Assembly (NCBI GenBank): GCA_001599595.1
Contig: BCHH01000015.1
Span: 463,431 to 527,430, forward strand
Length of the DNA: 64,000 nucleotides
Direction of reading: 5' to 3'
DNA from: Beverwykella pulmonaria
Taxonomy: Eukaryota; Ascomycota; Dothideomycetes; Pleosporales; Melanommataceae
A program made the position numbers and the translations under genes. Of the stretch, positions 20,927 through 31,736 are shown one piece after another (positions within the stretch are counted from its first letter, which is position 1; each line of letters opens with the position of its first letter). A model generated the notes under the pieces. It worked only from the letters and a program-made list of their open reading frames with translations, was not told where the DNA came from and made no database searches.

Positions 20927-23230
20927 CTATCCGAGAATAAATTCTTTCCACTCTTTACCCTTCTGCTTACAAGAATTCTCGAACGCTTCCTTGTATACTT
21001 TGCCTAGACCCACTCGATACGCAATATCAGCCTGGTACTCTATCAGCAACAAATAATACAAATCCCATGTGGACTCTTTGCGCTCTACCGGAATATAATT
21101 TGCCCAATCGCCATACTCCTCTGGATCGAACTGCTTCGCGTCTGAGATGGCGATAAACTCCATGGGATCTTCAAGTTCTGATATATTGACAGTGAGCCAC
21201 GCGCTATCCAGCATAATAGTGCCACACCAATCATCTTTGTAGTCTTCGATATTGTATCGATGAAAGTTCTGTTCTGTTTCGTATTGGAACCTTGTATCTT
21301 CGCGGATTCGAAAGAAAGCGGACCAGGTAAAGAATTGGAGGTATGGCATGTCTCGTTCAGTGCTATTGGGAGCTTGCAAAGTGAGATCCTGGACAATTTC
21401 AACGTCGTATGGACAATCATCCAGTATTAGTTGGAAATCTCGATCGCGAGGCAAATGCTTTTCGCGTGGATTGATAAGGCGGCCGTAGCAATCGAAGCCC
21501 GCTTCTCCTTTTGTATGGGAGATACTATAGCCTCTCCAGGTAGAGTCGGCGTAGGGAGAGTGCACTTTGCTGCATTTTCCGTCCCACACGAGCCTGAGAT
21601 TTCCATTTCCATCACGAATGTACCAGACAATCCATGTGTGGTTCAACAACCAGTCGTGGAGATTATCCTCAATCCCTGCCAGAATTTGGCTCTTGTATTC
21701 CATGACTTCGTTCTTCCAACCGCACCACGACCAGCTGGGAAAATGCTCCCGCTCCACATTGTCGCGACGCACCGCGGCATCTCTCGACTCCCACAATAGT
21801 GCCCAGTCAAAATGCGACGAAGGCAGTCCATACACAAGGCTACCACCGAGGGCGTCACAGACCAAATTCCCAATTCCCGTGAACGCAGCTACGATGTCTC
21901 TTTGGAAAGTGAGCTTACGGGTCATGTATAGTTGCAGAGCTTGTTTGTAGACAAGAAGTGGCTGACTCGGAAGCTTATTGAGCATCAGCATTGGAGAATC
22001 TTTGAACTCGATGGACCAGCCCGCGGACTCGTCCTCCGTAATGATGTCGACTGCCCGTGCGGTGCATCTACACTGGAAGAACATGCGGTTGTCGACAAAA
22101 ATAAGGTTGCGAGGCGAGAGCAGGCGTTCCTGAAATGTCCAGCCGCGGGTATTCCAGGTTGCATTGCGAATGTAATGTTCGGCCGGTTGTGTACACGTTA
22201 GACGGATATTGTGGTTGTACCAAACGATGTTCTGCGGCCTTCCATCGTGGTGTAAAGCGCGGAGTCCTGCATTTGCATCCTTCCCGTCAGCAGCGCATAT
22301 GGTAAAGTACGCATTTCCATAAACCAGATTCATTATGCGAGAGTTGAGTGCCCAAGACCGGTCACTATCCTGAATAATACACAGCGCGTCAACCCACAAG
22401 TATCGCTCTCCAAGGTCTGTTACCAACTGGATCGAGTCGCGAATTGTTCGAGGAAGTTCGTCGTGTCGATTACTCAGTAGGCCACCGGGAACCATTAGGG
22501 CTTTGATGTTTTTCCGATTGGTTTGAAATCTCCACGCACCTGTACCCCACATGTAACTCAACGCAACGTATCGAGCGTTGTCGGGGAGTTTCGTGAGACA
22601 CATGTTCTTAACATCGATGACCCCGAAGAAAGGTTTCGAAAGAGGGATTCCTTGGGTGAATGGCTTGCAGTTGTCTCTGTGGGATTCGTCGCAGAATCGG
22701 AGCCATCGCTGCACCAATGCGGCATCCGTCCTGAAGTTCTCTAGCGATCTGCCGAGAAACAGACTATGCGAAACCGTCTTCTTCTCCATGAGAATAACGA
22801 ACGAATCTGCCCAATCACGGTCGCCTTTCATGTCAACCCACTTCAACCGGAGGCGTCTAGTGCAGGCTCGAGATCCTGTAATGTTCTCTTCTGAGTCCCG
22901 TAATAGTACTCTTCCATCGATCTGCCAGCTTACATAGCAAGAAACATCAAGGGCGTAGAACTGCGACTCTGTTGTGCCGGATGTACCAAGGAGAAACATA
23001 TCAAGCTGGCCACGGAGCGAATACACTACCAGGCTGCAAAATGTGCAACTAAAGCGTTTGGAATATATGATTGGAAGGGATCCAAGTTTGAACTCTCGTG
23101 GGCCAAACTCCAAGCCTTCGGGGCCGAGCTCGTCGTCGATCATGGGGCCAGAGGTAGCGTTCTTTGGGCGGTCGATGCGTCTATGCTTTCCAAACTCATG
23201 AATGATGAACTTTGACTCAGTGAGCTTCAT
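20927..23230 (-). CDS. Large HET-domain protein
   Basis: A 767-codon single open frame. N-terminal residues include a cysteine pair (FSCTFCSLVV) typical of the zone before long HET domains. HET blocks follow at about 217-385: YVALSYMWG, RYLWVDALCIIQDS and NTRGWTFQERLLSPR. The C-terminal half has the FPSWSWCGW motif usual in this class. The family acts in vegetative incompatibility and cell death. The true N-terminus may lie upstream: a TATATAG acceptor near 23293 would add PRRLAAGGYRTVGELCKQCA in frame, and a 147-codon frame at 23380-23823 could supply a first exon through a GTGAGC donor. I give the ATG-initiated frame as the safe core. Confidence 0.9.
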   Translation of the reverse strand: MKLTESKFIIHEFGKHRRIDRPKNATSGPMIDDELGPEGLEFGPREFKLGSLPIIYSKRFSCTFCSLVVYSLRGQLDMFLLGTSGTTESQFYALDVSCYVSWQIDGRVLLRDSEENITGSRACTRRLRLKWVDMKGDRDWADSFVILMEKKTVSHSLFLGRSLENFRTDAALVQRWLRFCDESHRDNCKPFTQGIPLSKPFFGVIDVKNMCLTKLPDNARYVALSYMWGTGAWRFQTNRKNIKALMVPGGLLSNRHDELPRTIRDSIQLVTDLGERYLWVDALCIIQDSDRSWALNSRIMNLVYGNAYFTICAADGKDANAGLRALHHDGRPQNIVWYNHNIRLTCTQPAEHYIRNATWNTRGWTFQERLLSPRNLIFVDNRMFFQCRCTARAVDIITEDESAGWSIEFKDSPMLMLNKLPSQPLLVYKQALQLYMTRKLTFQRDIVAAFTGIGNLVCDALGGSLVYGLPSSHFDWALLWESRDAAVRRDNVEREHFPSWSWCGWKNEVMEYKSQILAGIEDNLHDWLLNHTWIVWYIRDGNGNLRLVWDGKCSKVHSPYADSTWRGYSISHTKGEAGFDCYGRLINPREKHLPRDRDFQLILDDCPYDVEIVQDLTLQAPNSTERDMPYLQFFTWSAFFRIREDTRFQYETEQNFHRYNIEDYKDDWCGTIMLDSAWLTVNISELEDPMEFIAISDAKQFDPEEYGDWANYIPVERKESTWDLYYLLLIEYQADIAYRVGLGKVYKEAFENSCKQKGKEWKEFILG

Positions 23231-23379
23231 TGATGCACACTGTTTGCATAGTTCACCGACGGTCCGGTAGCCGCCAGCAGCAAGTCGACGTGGCTATATA
23301 TGTGTTAGGATACAGTCACATCAGGTAACGACACTTACTAGTGTGACATTAGCTACGCCCTTGAACACCCTCTGCCATT

Positions 23380-23823
23380 TTAATCGGATATTAAGAGGCC
23401 GCATGAAGTCAGTAGTAGTAAACTAATTGCACACCGAAAGCTCACAATAGGCCTAGGTTGACTTCGCCTCCTGGCCGGTGAGATCACGGGAGACATCGTC
23501 GTATCGTCTTGACCATTCGCGATGATGGGCTCGGTGGGTTTGGCCCGTGATTCATTTTGCATCGCACCGGCACTAGCATCACTGCAAACGCTTGATCCCG
23601 CGGTCACCTGACTTTGGGGTTGAGTAAGGACCATCCCCTGTGATGGTGTAACGAGAGGGAAATCTTCCATAAGGAGAGTTGGGTCAGGATGAAGAAAAGG
23701 ACGAAATGAGAACAATGCAGCAGGCCCTGAGCTCGTGGTACAAAGAAGTCCCGGACTTACTCCACAGCTTTCAGCGTCTTCTTCGACTCCAATCTTGTAC
23801 ACTGAACGCGCCAGATTGATCAT
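23380..23823 (-). other. Possible upstream exon of the large HET gene, or separate small ORF
   Basis: A low-complexity serine/proline-rich minus-strand frame (MINLARSVYKIGVEEDA ... ISPARRRSQPRP). A donor within ..RPI|GTGAGC can be joined in phase 0 to the acceptor at about 23293 (intron about 160 nt). Its composition resembles regulator tails rather than known HET N-termini, so the fusion is uncertain. Confidence 0.3.
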
Positions 23824-23855
23824 GCGATGGCTTATCTGTATGTATCACGGCAGAT

Positions 23856-24749
23856 GTGTGTAAGATGAATGATTGGCGTCTAGGCGACGTTGATGCATGT
23901 GGCGCGCAGCCCTTAATACAGCTTAGCAAATCACCAGAAAATCTTCGCAAGGCTGAAGGGTTGCATCAAGACATTTGTGTAGCGATTGAACCTGTTTGGG
24001 ACTCCCGAAATCTGTTTGAATCAACATCGATTAAAATGCTGGCCGATGTAGCCTTTTTATAACAAAATTGGACTACTTACGTATGCACCCTTTTTTAGCG
24101 AGAGGTAGGAAGAAAGTGCGTGACAAAGAAGCACAGCTAAGGAAGAAGGCCAACGATTTCAAGAGGAGTTCCTACGACGTAAAATATGCGGGCCGATCCT
24201 AGCTAACGCTCACCGTGGCCGACAAATAGGTGGTGTTGCTACAGCCCTGCGTGTATTCCCTGCGTGTATTGTTATAGAATGCTAAGAAAACATACCATAG
24301 CCGTCTGCTAGCGCCCGTGCCGCTGAAGGTAGCATATTATACTCCATACCATCCGTCTCTCGCCACCTGATTATATAGTGCTCGCTCTTCCATGCAGAGA
24401 GGGGAGACAGTTAACGTTTGGTGAATCTTTGATGCTAGGAATCACTTTGATTAAGTTTACCCCAACCGACTCCTTTCTCTCTTAGATGACAAATGCCAAT
24501 CGCTCAGAGAATAAAGGGAAGTCCCAAGGCTGAAAAGTTCCAAGTCCGGTAGCGACAAGATCCTAGGTTCCGAACGACAGGGCCGCTTCAGTCAATAATG
24601 AGCAGATTTTCCACTTCCAGAAAGCCAGAAGCTGATGCTCTTTGACGAGGTTTTAGCGCATTACTCGCCCTACTGTACAACACGCATGGAATCCGACGCA
24701 AGGATAGAGTTATTGTGTAGTGGCAATAGACAGGATGATGAGGAGACTA
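23856..24749. other. Intergenic
   Basis: No gene, RNA or repeat family was recognised. A short duplicated GCGTGTATTCC/GCGTGTATTG pair lies near 24250. Confidence 0.45.
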
Positions 24750-25700
24750 TTAAGCTTGAACACAGGACCACTCTTCCAACGCCTTAGCAATATCCTCAAA
24801 CCCACATATCCGCGACAACTCGACACTTGTGACTACTTTACCCTCAGTCTTCCATGCTGACCAAGTTTCTACTCCCGCATCAGCACCCTTCTCAAGCAAC
24901 AGCCGAACTAGATCCTCCTTCCCCCCAACAATTGCAAAATGCAGAGCGGTCATCTGCCCATACAATATTTTATCTCCTGACGGAATATTTGGATTCAACC
25001 CTTCGGCGTACAACGCATTGACTAGAGCGCCATGATCGAGTAGGTAATTAACAACATCAACACGACCTTCAAAAAGGGGAGTCTCATCTTGACCTTGGGT
25101 TTGGATGTATGCTAGCACTGCGTGGGGCAGGAGATTTGTGTCCCGAATGGTAGCGCCATGCCGCACGAGTAGCTTGACAATGTCGAGGGAAGCGTATGTG
25201 ACTGCTCGCTGCATGACGGTGTGACCGGGGGGGGGCTACTAGCGTTAGAGAATGCACCAAGAGAGAGACAGTACTCTACGAAATTGGGGTGTGCTAGTAG
25301 AAGACTCAAATTGGTCAGTGAGATATCTTAAGAGCAAGTTTATGTTCGACATGAAGGGATAGGGTGTAACGCATACCTAATCGCAGGTGGAGTATAGACA
25401 TTTACGGGCCGATTGATATCCCAGCCTGCCTCGAACAAAAGCTCCAAGATTTTCCGTCTGCCTGTTTCTTTAGATCGGTGGAGGGCTATCGCCATTGCAG
25501 ATTCTGTGATCTCGAAAACATGAGAGAGCATGCACTGCACTACATCGACCCGATCCTTTTCAATTATGAGTCTTAGGGCAAAGCTCTCATTGAATGATTT
25601 TAAAGCAGTGGTTTCAAGATGAGTTGGGTCTAAGGGATCTTTCCATTGTGTGAAGAAGGTCTAGAAGGCCGAGAGTGGTGCATTTTGAGCGCTCAGGTCG
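24750..25700 (-). pseudogene. Ankyrin-repeat protein gene with frame damage
   Basis: Minus-strand segments encode ankyrin repeats: KILELLFEAGWDINRPVN (about 25400-25460), NFVEYCLSLGAFSNAS, LDIVKLLVRHGATIRDTN, DVVNYLLDHGALVNALY and MTALHFAIVGGKEDLVRLLL, ending at a stop at 24750. A 72-bp phase-2 intron (25305-25376, GTATGC..TTGAG) joins the first two parts. The next junction is broken by one base in a run of nine Cs (nine Gs on the + strand near 25227-25235), so repeats 2 and 3 lie in different frames. An in-frame TAG lies upstream near 25660, and no convincing start was found. Ankyrin proteins mediate protein binding; the partner is unknown. The homopolymer indel could be a sequencing error rather than true decay. 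Confidence 0.7.
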
Positions 25701-25949
25701 ATCAGTTTGGTTACTGCAATGTCGAAAGATTAGGTGGATGCAGAGAAAGAGGCATCTTGGTCCGTTTGTAGCTGTGAAAAAGAGGCCATGCCTGAAGGTA
25801 GAACTTTGGCTATTCTACACTCAGATCTTAATTAGATTGTCGAGTATTCTTCTGATGTTGACGGCCAGAATTGCAGCAGAGCGTGAAGCTCCTGAAATCG
25901 ATGGCAAAAATATACGAATCGAGTGGGTTTCAACTTGTCCGCGACAATG

Positions 25950-26816
25950 ACACGGAGAGGAGGAAGAACTGCAGAAAATAGCTGAACTCCGGGAGCCTAT
26001 CTATTCTGCGGCGGCGTCCAAAGGATTTGGGCAGCGCGAGCGCAATGACGATATTTTGAGCAGGGCGTTGTGATGGGAATCATGATCAGAGGATTTAGGA
26101 TTTTGCCCTAGATGCGGGAGGGCTGCGCTATGTGGCACAGCTACTAGACTCGTTATATGTATTCATGGTATCGGAGTGCGCGGTCACGTAATATGGACGA
26201 GATAAATCAAGGACTGAGTTGATTTAGAAGCTATGGAAATCGACGAGTATATATATCCTGCCATGACTAATCGGGACAAGTGACTAAGCGCACAGTGCAC
26301 GTGATATCCAAGATCATGTGGTGCACGTGATATTCACGTGATATACCGTGATACATGGTTAGGCTGCCAAGCACCTCATCAACAAACAATTCTCGCAACG
26401 AGATATCTCAGCCTCATCACATCCACCTCATGTGAGCTCATCTCATCAAGCCTCTCACGCGACGCTTGATCGACGATTTGAATCACCCACCCGCCGTCCC
26501 TTTCAACGTTATTTTTTTGTTTTTGTTTTTTAGAGAGCATCTCCCAGCTTCGTCTCGGTCTCTGTTCAGGCGGATCAACACCTCACTGATCGATAGAGAA
26601 GCTCTACTCTCTCTACTCTGATAGGCATGTCTTGCCAAACTCACGGCAAGCTTCAAGGCAAGCGCAACGCTCACAGGGCCTATCACGAGCTATCGGTCAA
26701 TTACGTGAGGGAAGACGAGCTCTGGCCCCCAATACAAGCGTTCTAAAACCAAACTACCTACTTCCTGCAGGTCGGAGTGATGAATAGACGGCTGAAATAT
26801 ATAAGCGCATCGAACT
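25950..26816. other. Non-coding region rich in CACGTGAT words
   Basis: Between 26295 and 26350 four GTGATAT(T/C)/CACGTGAT units occur, and TGACTAATC near 26265 is the exact inverse of GATTAGTCA at 26817, hinting at a roughly 560-bp element. The evidence is too short to call it one. No gene is supported. Confidence 0.35.
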
Positions 26817-26861
26817 GATTAGTCAGTGGCATCTCTACGTGACTGGTGGTCCTGGGCTCAC
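26817..26861 (+). repeat. Module C copy
   Basis: GATTAGTCAGTGGCATCTC is followed by TACGTGACTGGTGGTCC and GGGCTCAC. It is preceded by a TATATAAGCG stretch comparable to that before the 35878 copy. Confidence 0.65.
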
Positions 26862-28329
26862 AATTCGTTTACAATTCGTTTTATAGGCTTTTGATTTTCG
26901 CTTTTTCCTTGCTTCCTGTTGAATGGACTTTGCTAGCTAGCTTGGTGTTAGCAAGGTGAGCGGAGCAAAGCATGGTTTGCACGGTGTACACAGCGCGCGG
27001 GGATAGTAGGGTGGGCAAGTAACTGTTCGTTGATTCAATTGCCTGCTGTTCTACATACGAGGGGAGAGGGGCCACATATTGTTCGCGCTCGGTCCCAGCG
27101 CACTGGCCATATCACGTGGTCACACCACGTGATATTAACCTCTGTAATATACAACACCACTGTTCGGACACTTCCAATATTTTCAGATTGCCTCCCTATC
27201 ACTTTCCGCAGTTGTAGTTTTTGCTTCATATAAGATTTTTTAAGCGAACAAGGCTCGCCTGCCGCACCAACAGAAGAAGAATATTGGGAGAGGATTTTTC
27301 ACTGATTCGATGCCGCAATCCCCCACTGATCAACTCATCTTCCAGAAGTGATATTAATCCAAGCATGGTGGTGACGCCGTGAGACTAGGATACGCTAGGC
27401 TAGCCACTGAACCATATGTACCTGGTAGATCTCTAGTTGAGTTTTTGTTACATATACCCAGTCCCAACCATTCTCCATCTTTAGGTCGGTTTTAGTTGAA
27501 GGCCTAAACATTGGTCGTCGCTAGATTCCTCCATGGGGACCTTAGTCGCGCCCCGGACAAGAGCTCTGAAGAGGTCCGGGCGCATTTACCGGACTTAAGA
27601 ATTTAGTCCACCCTAATTCTCAACGTACTAACAGTATTCAATCGCCCTAATGCTCGTCTCGTAGATACCAGCGAACGTCTGTTAAAAGGCATGGGTCTAG
27701 CCAATGAAGATGCTGGAAGTAATTGGGCGCCGGTGGAACGTAGCTCCGTCTCGCCAGTATGTTCAGAAAAAGGCATTCTGCCTGCTGAGGGTTCGTATCT
27801 CTAGTATGAATATCTTGGTCTGGAGTCGGCGAGTCGGCGAGTCGGCGTTTCAAGGAAAAGAAATAGCATTGACGGTAAGGTTTAAAGACAGACTGCGGAG
27901 CTCGAAGAACGGAATTTTGACCTCCCAAATCGCCGTCCCATCTCGTCTACAGCCAACCCCAACAATAATCACATAGGTAAGTGTAATTAATACGACCTAT
28001 CCATTAGATCCCACGTATCCTTGTTCAACTTACTTCGCTGATTACCGCACATTATCGAAGTTGGAAGCCACAAGGTTACTCTCCTAGCCAGCATGATCTA
28101 ATGAGATTCTTATTCGATTCTGGCTTGTGTGAACGTTTTTCACAGTATTTTTCTTTTGCTGACTCGAGGGTAAATATTTTAGAACCCTAATACGGTGAGA
28201 TTTTCTCTACGTACAATCCGTTTTCCACCGGCGAACACATCTATCTTCTCTCTTAAAAGGTCGACCTCTCCTCCAAAAGCATATTTCTTACCAACATCAC
28301 GAATTCTTGCTCCTCGTAGCCTTGCAAAC
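26862..28329. other. Intergenic; short GGCGAGTC triplication
   Basis: A near-palindrome ATATCACGTGGTCACACCACGTGATAT lies at about 27110-27137. Three tandem GGCGAGTC units lie at about 27825-27848. No convincing gene was seen. The last 130 bp serve as leader of the SDR gene. Confidence 0.45.
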
Positions 28330-29375
28330 ATGTCGAGCGGGTTTCTTGGCTTCCTGAAGTCACAATTCTTCGTCTCCCTTCCTAAACCAACACTCCCTTG
28401 TTCAGGCAAGACAGTCATCATAACCGGTTCCAATACGGGACTTGGAAAAGAAGCAGCACAGCACTTCACCAAACTCGGCGCCTCGACCGTCATCCTCGCA
28501 GTCCGGTCTCTCGAAAAGGGTGAGGCAGCAAAGACCGACATCGAACGAAACACTGGTGTCAAGAATGTAATCCAAGTATGGAAGCTAGATATGTCGAGCT
28601 ACCAGAGCGTTCAGGACTTCACCACTAGAGTGGAGAAAGAGCTACCGCGATTGGACATTGCACTTTTGAATGCTGGGATCGCGACAGGGAAGTTCGTTAT
28701 TGCCGAGAAGGACGAGTCGACCATAACGGTGAATGTAGTTTCTACATTCCTGCTTTCACTTCTATTGCTGCCCAAGTTGAAGCAGACGGCTGCAAAGTTC
28801 AATGTACGGCCGAATATGACTATTGTGTCCTCCGAGGTTCATTTCTGGTCGAAATTCATGGAGAAGAGCGCGCCTGAAGGGGGAATTTTTGAGAGGATGA
28901 GCGAGGACCCGAAGATGAAGATGGAGGGCAGGTATGAACTGTCGAAGTTGCTGGAGGTATATGCAATTAGGTCGATGGCAGACATCAAATCAGCAGGCCA
29001 GATCCCAGTTACCATCAACTGTGTGAACCCTGGGTTCTGCCATTCGTAAGTCTCCTTCCCTTTCTTCCTCTGTATTTTATCTTCTACAGGCCAAAAAACT
29101 GACCGTAATCTAGTGAACTTGGCCGTGAAGCTGGCTTCATGTTCAAACTGATGAAAATCATCCTCGCCCGCTCCACGGAACAGGGAAGTAGAACACTCGT
29201 CCACGCTGCGACCCAAGGTGCGGAAACGCATGGGCAGTACATGAGTGACTGTCAGATCATGTTGCCGGCGCCGCTGGTGATCAGTCAAGAGGGCCATGTG
29301 CTGCAGAAGAGGGTGTGGGATGAGCTGACCAAGAAGTTAGAGGGAATTCGTCCTGGGGTGGTAAGCAATTTGTAA
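28330..29375 (+). CDS. Short-chain dehydrogenase/reductase (retinol-dehydrogenase-like)
   Basis: Two exons, 28330-29045 and 29114-29375, with a 68-bp intron (GTAAGT..ATCTAG), give 325 residues. The classical SDR layout is complete: cofactor motif TGSNTGLG (32-39), structural NAG (114-116), catalytic serine in VSSEV (167/168), and Tyr202-x3-Lys206 (YELSK). PGFCHS at the splice junction is the usual PG motif after the active site. It should use NAD(P)H to oxidise or reduce a small hydrophobic or carbonyl substrate, whose identity is unknown. The start at 28330 (AACATGTCG) fits family length; the open frame upstream has no ATG. The nearest neighbour, OGG1, is convergent. Confidence 0.92.
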
Positions 29376-29961
29376 AGTGGGAATAGTAATGAACGACGGA
29401 GAGGGAGGAGACTGGACGATGAAGCAACGGGCTTCCATGCCAAAGTGAGGATGAGAAAGGAGGCTCGAGTTTAGATTCTGGACCTGGGTGGTGGACATAT
29501 TGCTAACGGTTGGGGGGCTATTTGTTGCCATTTGGCGGTTTGATGTGTTTTGTTCGCCGTTACAGCAAGTGTACGTAATCAGGCAGATCAACTTTCTTTT
29601 GTAGTTGTCGTTTTGCAGTGTTTCATCTGTCAGTGTCACTGCATGCGGTGAGACGGTGAAACTCAAGTGCTCTTTCCCTATGAGAAGTTGACTACCCCCA
29701 GAACCCCTTGTAGCCACGCCTTACGTGTGCCAAAGGCCACCGGACAGATTCCGGCCGTGTCTCTTGCGGGTTCTGCTATGGTGTCGATTCAAACGGCAGG
29801 ATGCTGTATGTCGTCCAGTGTTCGCTGGACGATTGCAGTAATTATGGGAATCTGGATGAACGATATGATGTTCTGGGCCTACAAGATCAGAGGGAAGTTG
29901 TGGAGAAGTCGTGTCTGGATGGGATGAGAATAACTAGCTCCTCATAAGGGCTCGAATTTCT
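29376..29961. other. Convergent intergenic region between SDR and OGG1
   Basis: It holds the 3' ends of both genes. Short frames here (for example 29667-29927) lack family resemblance. Confidence 0.5.
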
Positions 29962-31404
29962 CTACATTCGTTGTCGTTTGCTTCGCCTTGTCACAACCTC
30001 TACCTTAACTTGCACTATCTGGGTATCATCTGCTGTGCGCTTAACTCGTTTCCTCGCCGCCTTTGTTGTCGTTGTTTTCTTCTCTTCCATCACCTCTGTA
30101 CCTTCCAGCTCTGTCTTAACTATGACCTCATCTCTCTGTTCCATCTTGACAGCAACTTCACTCCCTGTTTCTGTCTTTACTATGTCCTCTCCACTGTTGA
30201 CCTCAATCTTCGCAGCTAGTTGGCTAGCGAAAGATTTTAGGTCTGCAGTGAACAGAACGGAGTGTGCCCACCCAGCCTCTTTGCCCCAGAGTTTGCGGAA
30301 ATGGTTTGCGATGGTGGTATAGGTAGCGGGCGTGAGGGATTTGTGCTTGCCTTTGCCGAACTTATAGTCGCGCTGGGCGATTTGCCAGACTAATGAATAG
30401 GGATTAGAAGCAGTTCATAAATTGATCGGGCGTATATTCTATGTTTCAGGAAGTGAAATTTGCAGGTGGGAATAACATACCATGTGTATCAACGGGCACT
30501 GACTCTGACCACCCCAATCCCATCAAACACACGCAGTCCGCAACCTTTGGGCCAACGCCATGTAGGGCAAGTAGCTCCTCATGGGCCTTTCTATACCCCT
30601 CGCGTCCGTCTTCGGCCATCTCTCCCGCCGCATCCTTTTTCGCTTCAGCCCCAAAGCCAGGGCTCTCGGGGTTGCACAACCCCTCCAACCACTCTATCCC
30701 CTTCGCTTCGACCATTTTCGCCGTCTTTGCAATGTACTTGGCGCGGTATCCAAATCCCAGCTTCACAAGATGGGCCTCTACACCATCTTGCGCCAGCGCT
30801 TTCGGTGTGGGGAAATCATGGTACGGTTCAGAATCTAGGTGCCCAATGAAGGTGCCGTAGTGAAGACAGAGATTGTGTACCATGCCGGATATGCGGCTGA
30901 TATTGTTGTTGCTGCTACAAATGAAGCCGATCAATGCCTCCCACGCATCCTGTCGCAATATCCTTACACCGGCGAAGTTGGGCGCAAGCTTCTGGAAGTT
31001 GGTGTCTGAGGCGGACCATTGCTTATAGAGCTCTGAGAGATTGGGCGTAAGGTTGAAGTAGTGCTTAATCAGGGGAAGGGTATCGTCGGAGTCTGGATCC
31101 GCGGTTCGTGAAGGCGAGGGGGCAATTGAAGGTGGAGGCGTAGAGAGGGCGGCTTGGGAGGGAAATATGGTGCGGTAATAGAGGTTTTTGGCATCCTGGC
31201 GGAAGGAGAGAATACGGCCGTGGAGGGTGCAGGACCATTCTGCGTCTGAGGATTTCCGCCAGCTGTTGACGTCAGGAAAGGAGATGGTTGCACGGTGGAA
31301 AACGGCACGTACCGGAAAGACTGGCCGCAGCGCAGTGTGGTGTCAATGCAGAGTTCAGTCAGAGTGATGGGCAGCTTGTCCCAATATGCTGCACGCATTG
31401 CCAT
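29962..31404 (-). CDS. OGG1: 8-oxoguanine DNA glycosylase
   Basis: Three exons on the minus strand, 31404-31313, 31262-30481 and 30389-29962 (introns 50 and 91 bp), give 433 residues. GQSFRWRK spans the first junction and matches the family's substrate-recognition strand. CSSNNNISRI is the conserved helix. HGVGPKVADC is the helix-hairpin-helix loop, with catalytic Lys270 and Asp289 of VPVDTHVWQIAQRDY; the spacing of 19 is the same as in human OGG1. LWGKEAGWAHSVLFTADL ends the core. The enzyme excises 8-oxoguanine opposite cytosine and nicks the abasic site in base-excision repair, in nucleus and possibly mitochondrion. A lysine/arginine-rich tail (KKTTTTKAARKRVKR, TRRSKRQRM) is a probable nuclear signal. 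It is divergent from U2AF with about 330 bp between starts. Confidence 0.97.
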
Positions 31405-31736
31405 CTTTACAGGCGAAAGTGTTCACTTCGAGGTTTGCGACATACAAAGAAGCTTAGCCTCGGCGACATTCACTTGCCAAGGCGCTAGGCGCGGATAAAC
31501 CAGACGCCTTAACTTTCTCTCCTGCAGAACAGTTCGGGGTCGCGCGACGACAACTTCGAGCTTTCGTCACCTCGTCCACCACAAACAAACATCGCGTCCC
31601 GCAACACGGACAGCTGCGAAGTGGTCATTACATTGTATTTCTACCACCACAGCGACTAATCGACAGCTCTCCACGCGAGACTCGCAACCACATCAACAGG
31701 CTCCTCAGCGCGGCTACGCGACAACAGCTCTCCACC
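31405..31736. promoter_or_regulatory. Shared divergent promoter of OGG1 and U2AF2
   Basis: A non-coding 332-bp interval between the two start codons that must contain both promoters. A GCGGCTACGCGACAACAGCTCTCCACC leader precedes the U2AF ATG. No specific factor site is assigned. Confidence 0.6.

Noticed and set aside
26264..26826. A transposon bounded by TGACTAATC and GATTAGTCA
   Set aside because: Only 9 bp of inverted identity and no target duplication; the right part is better explained as module C.
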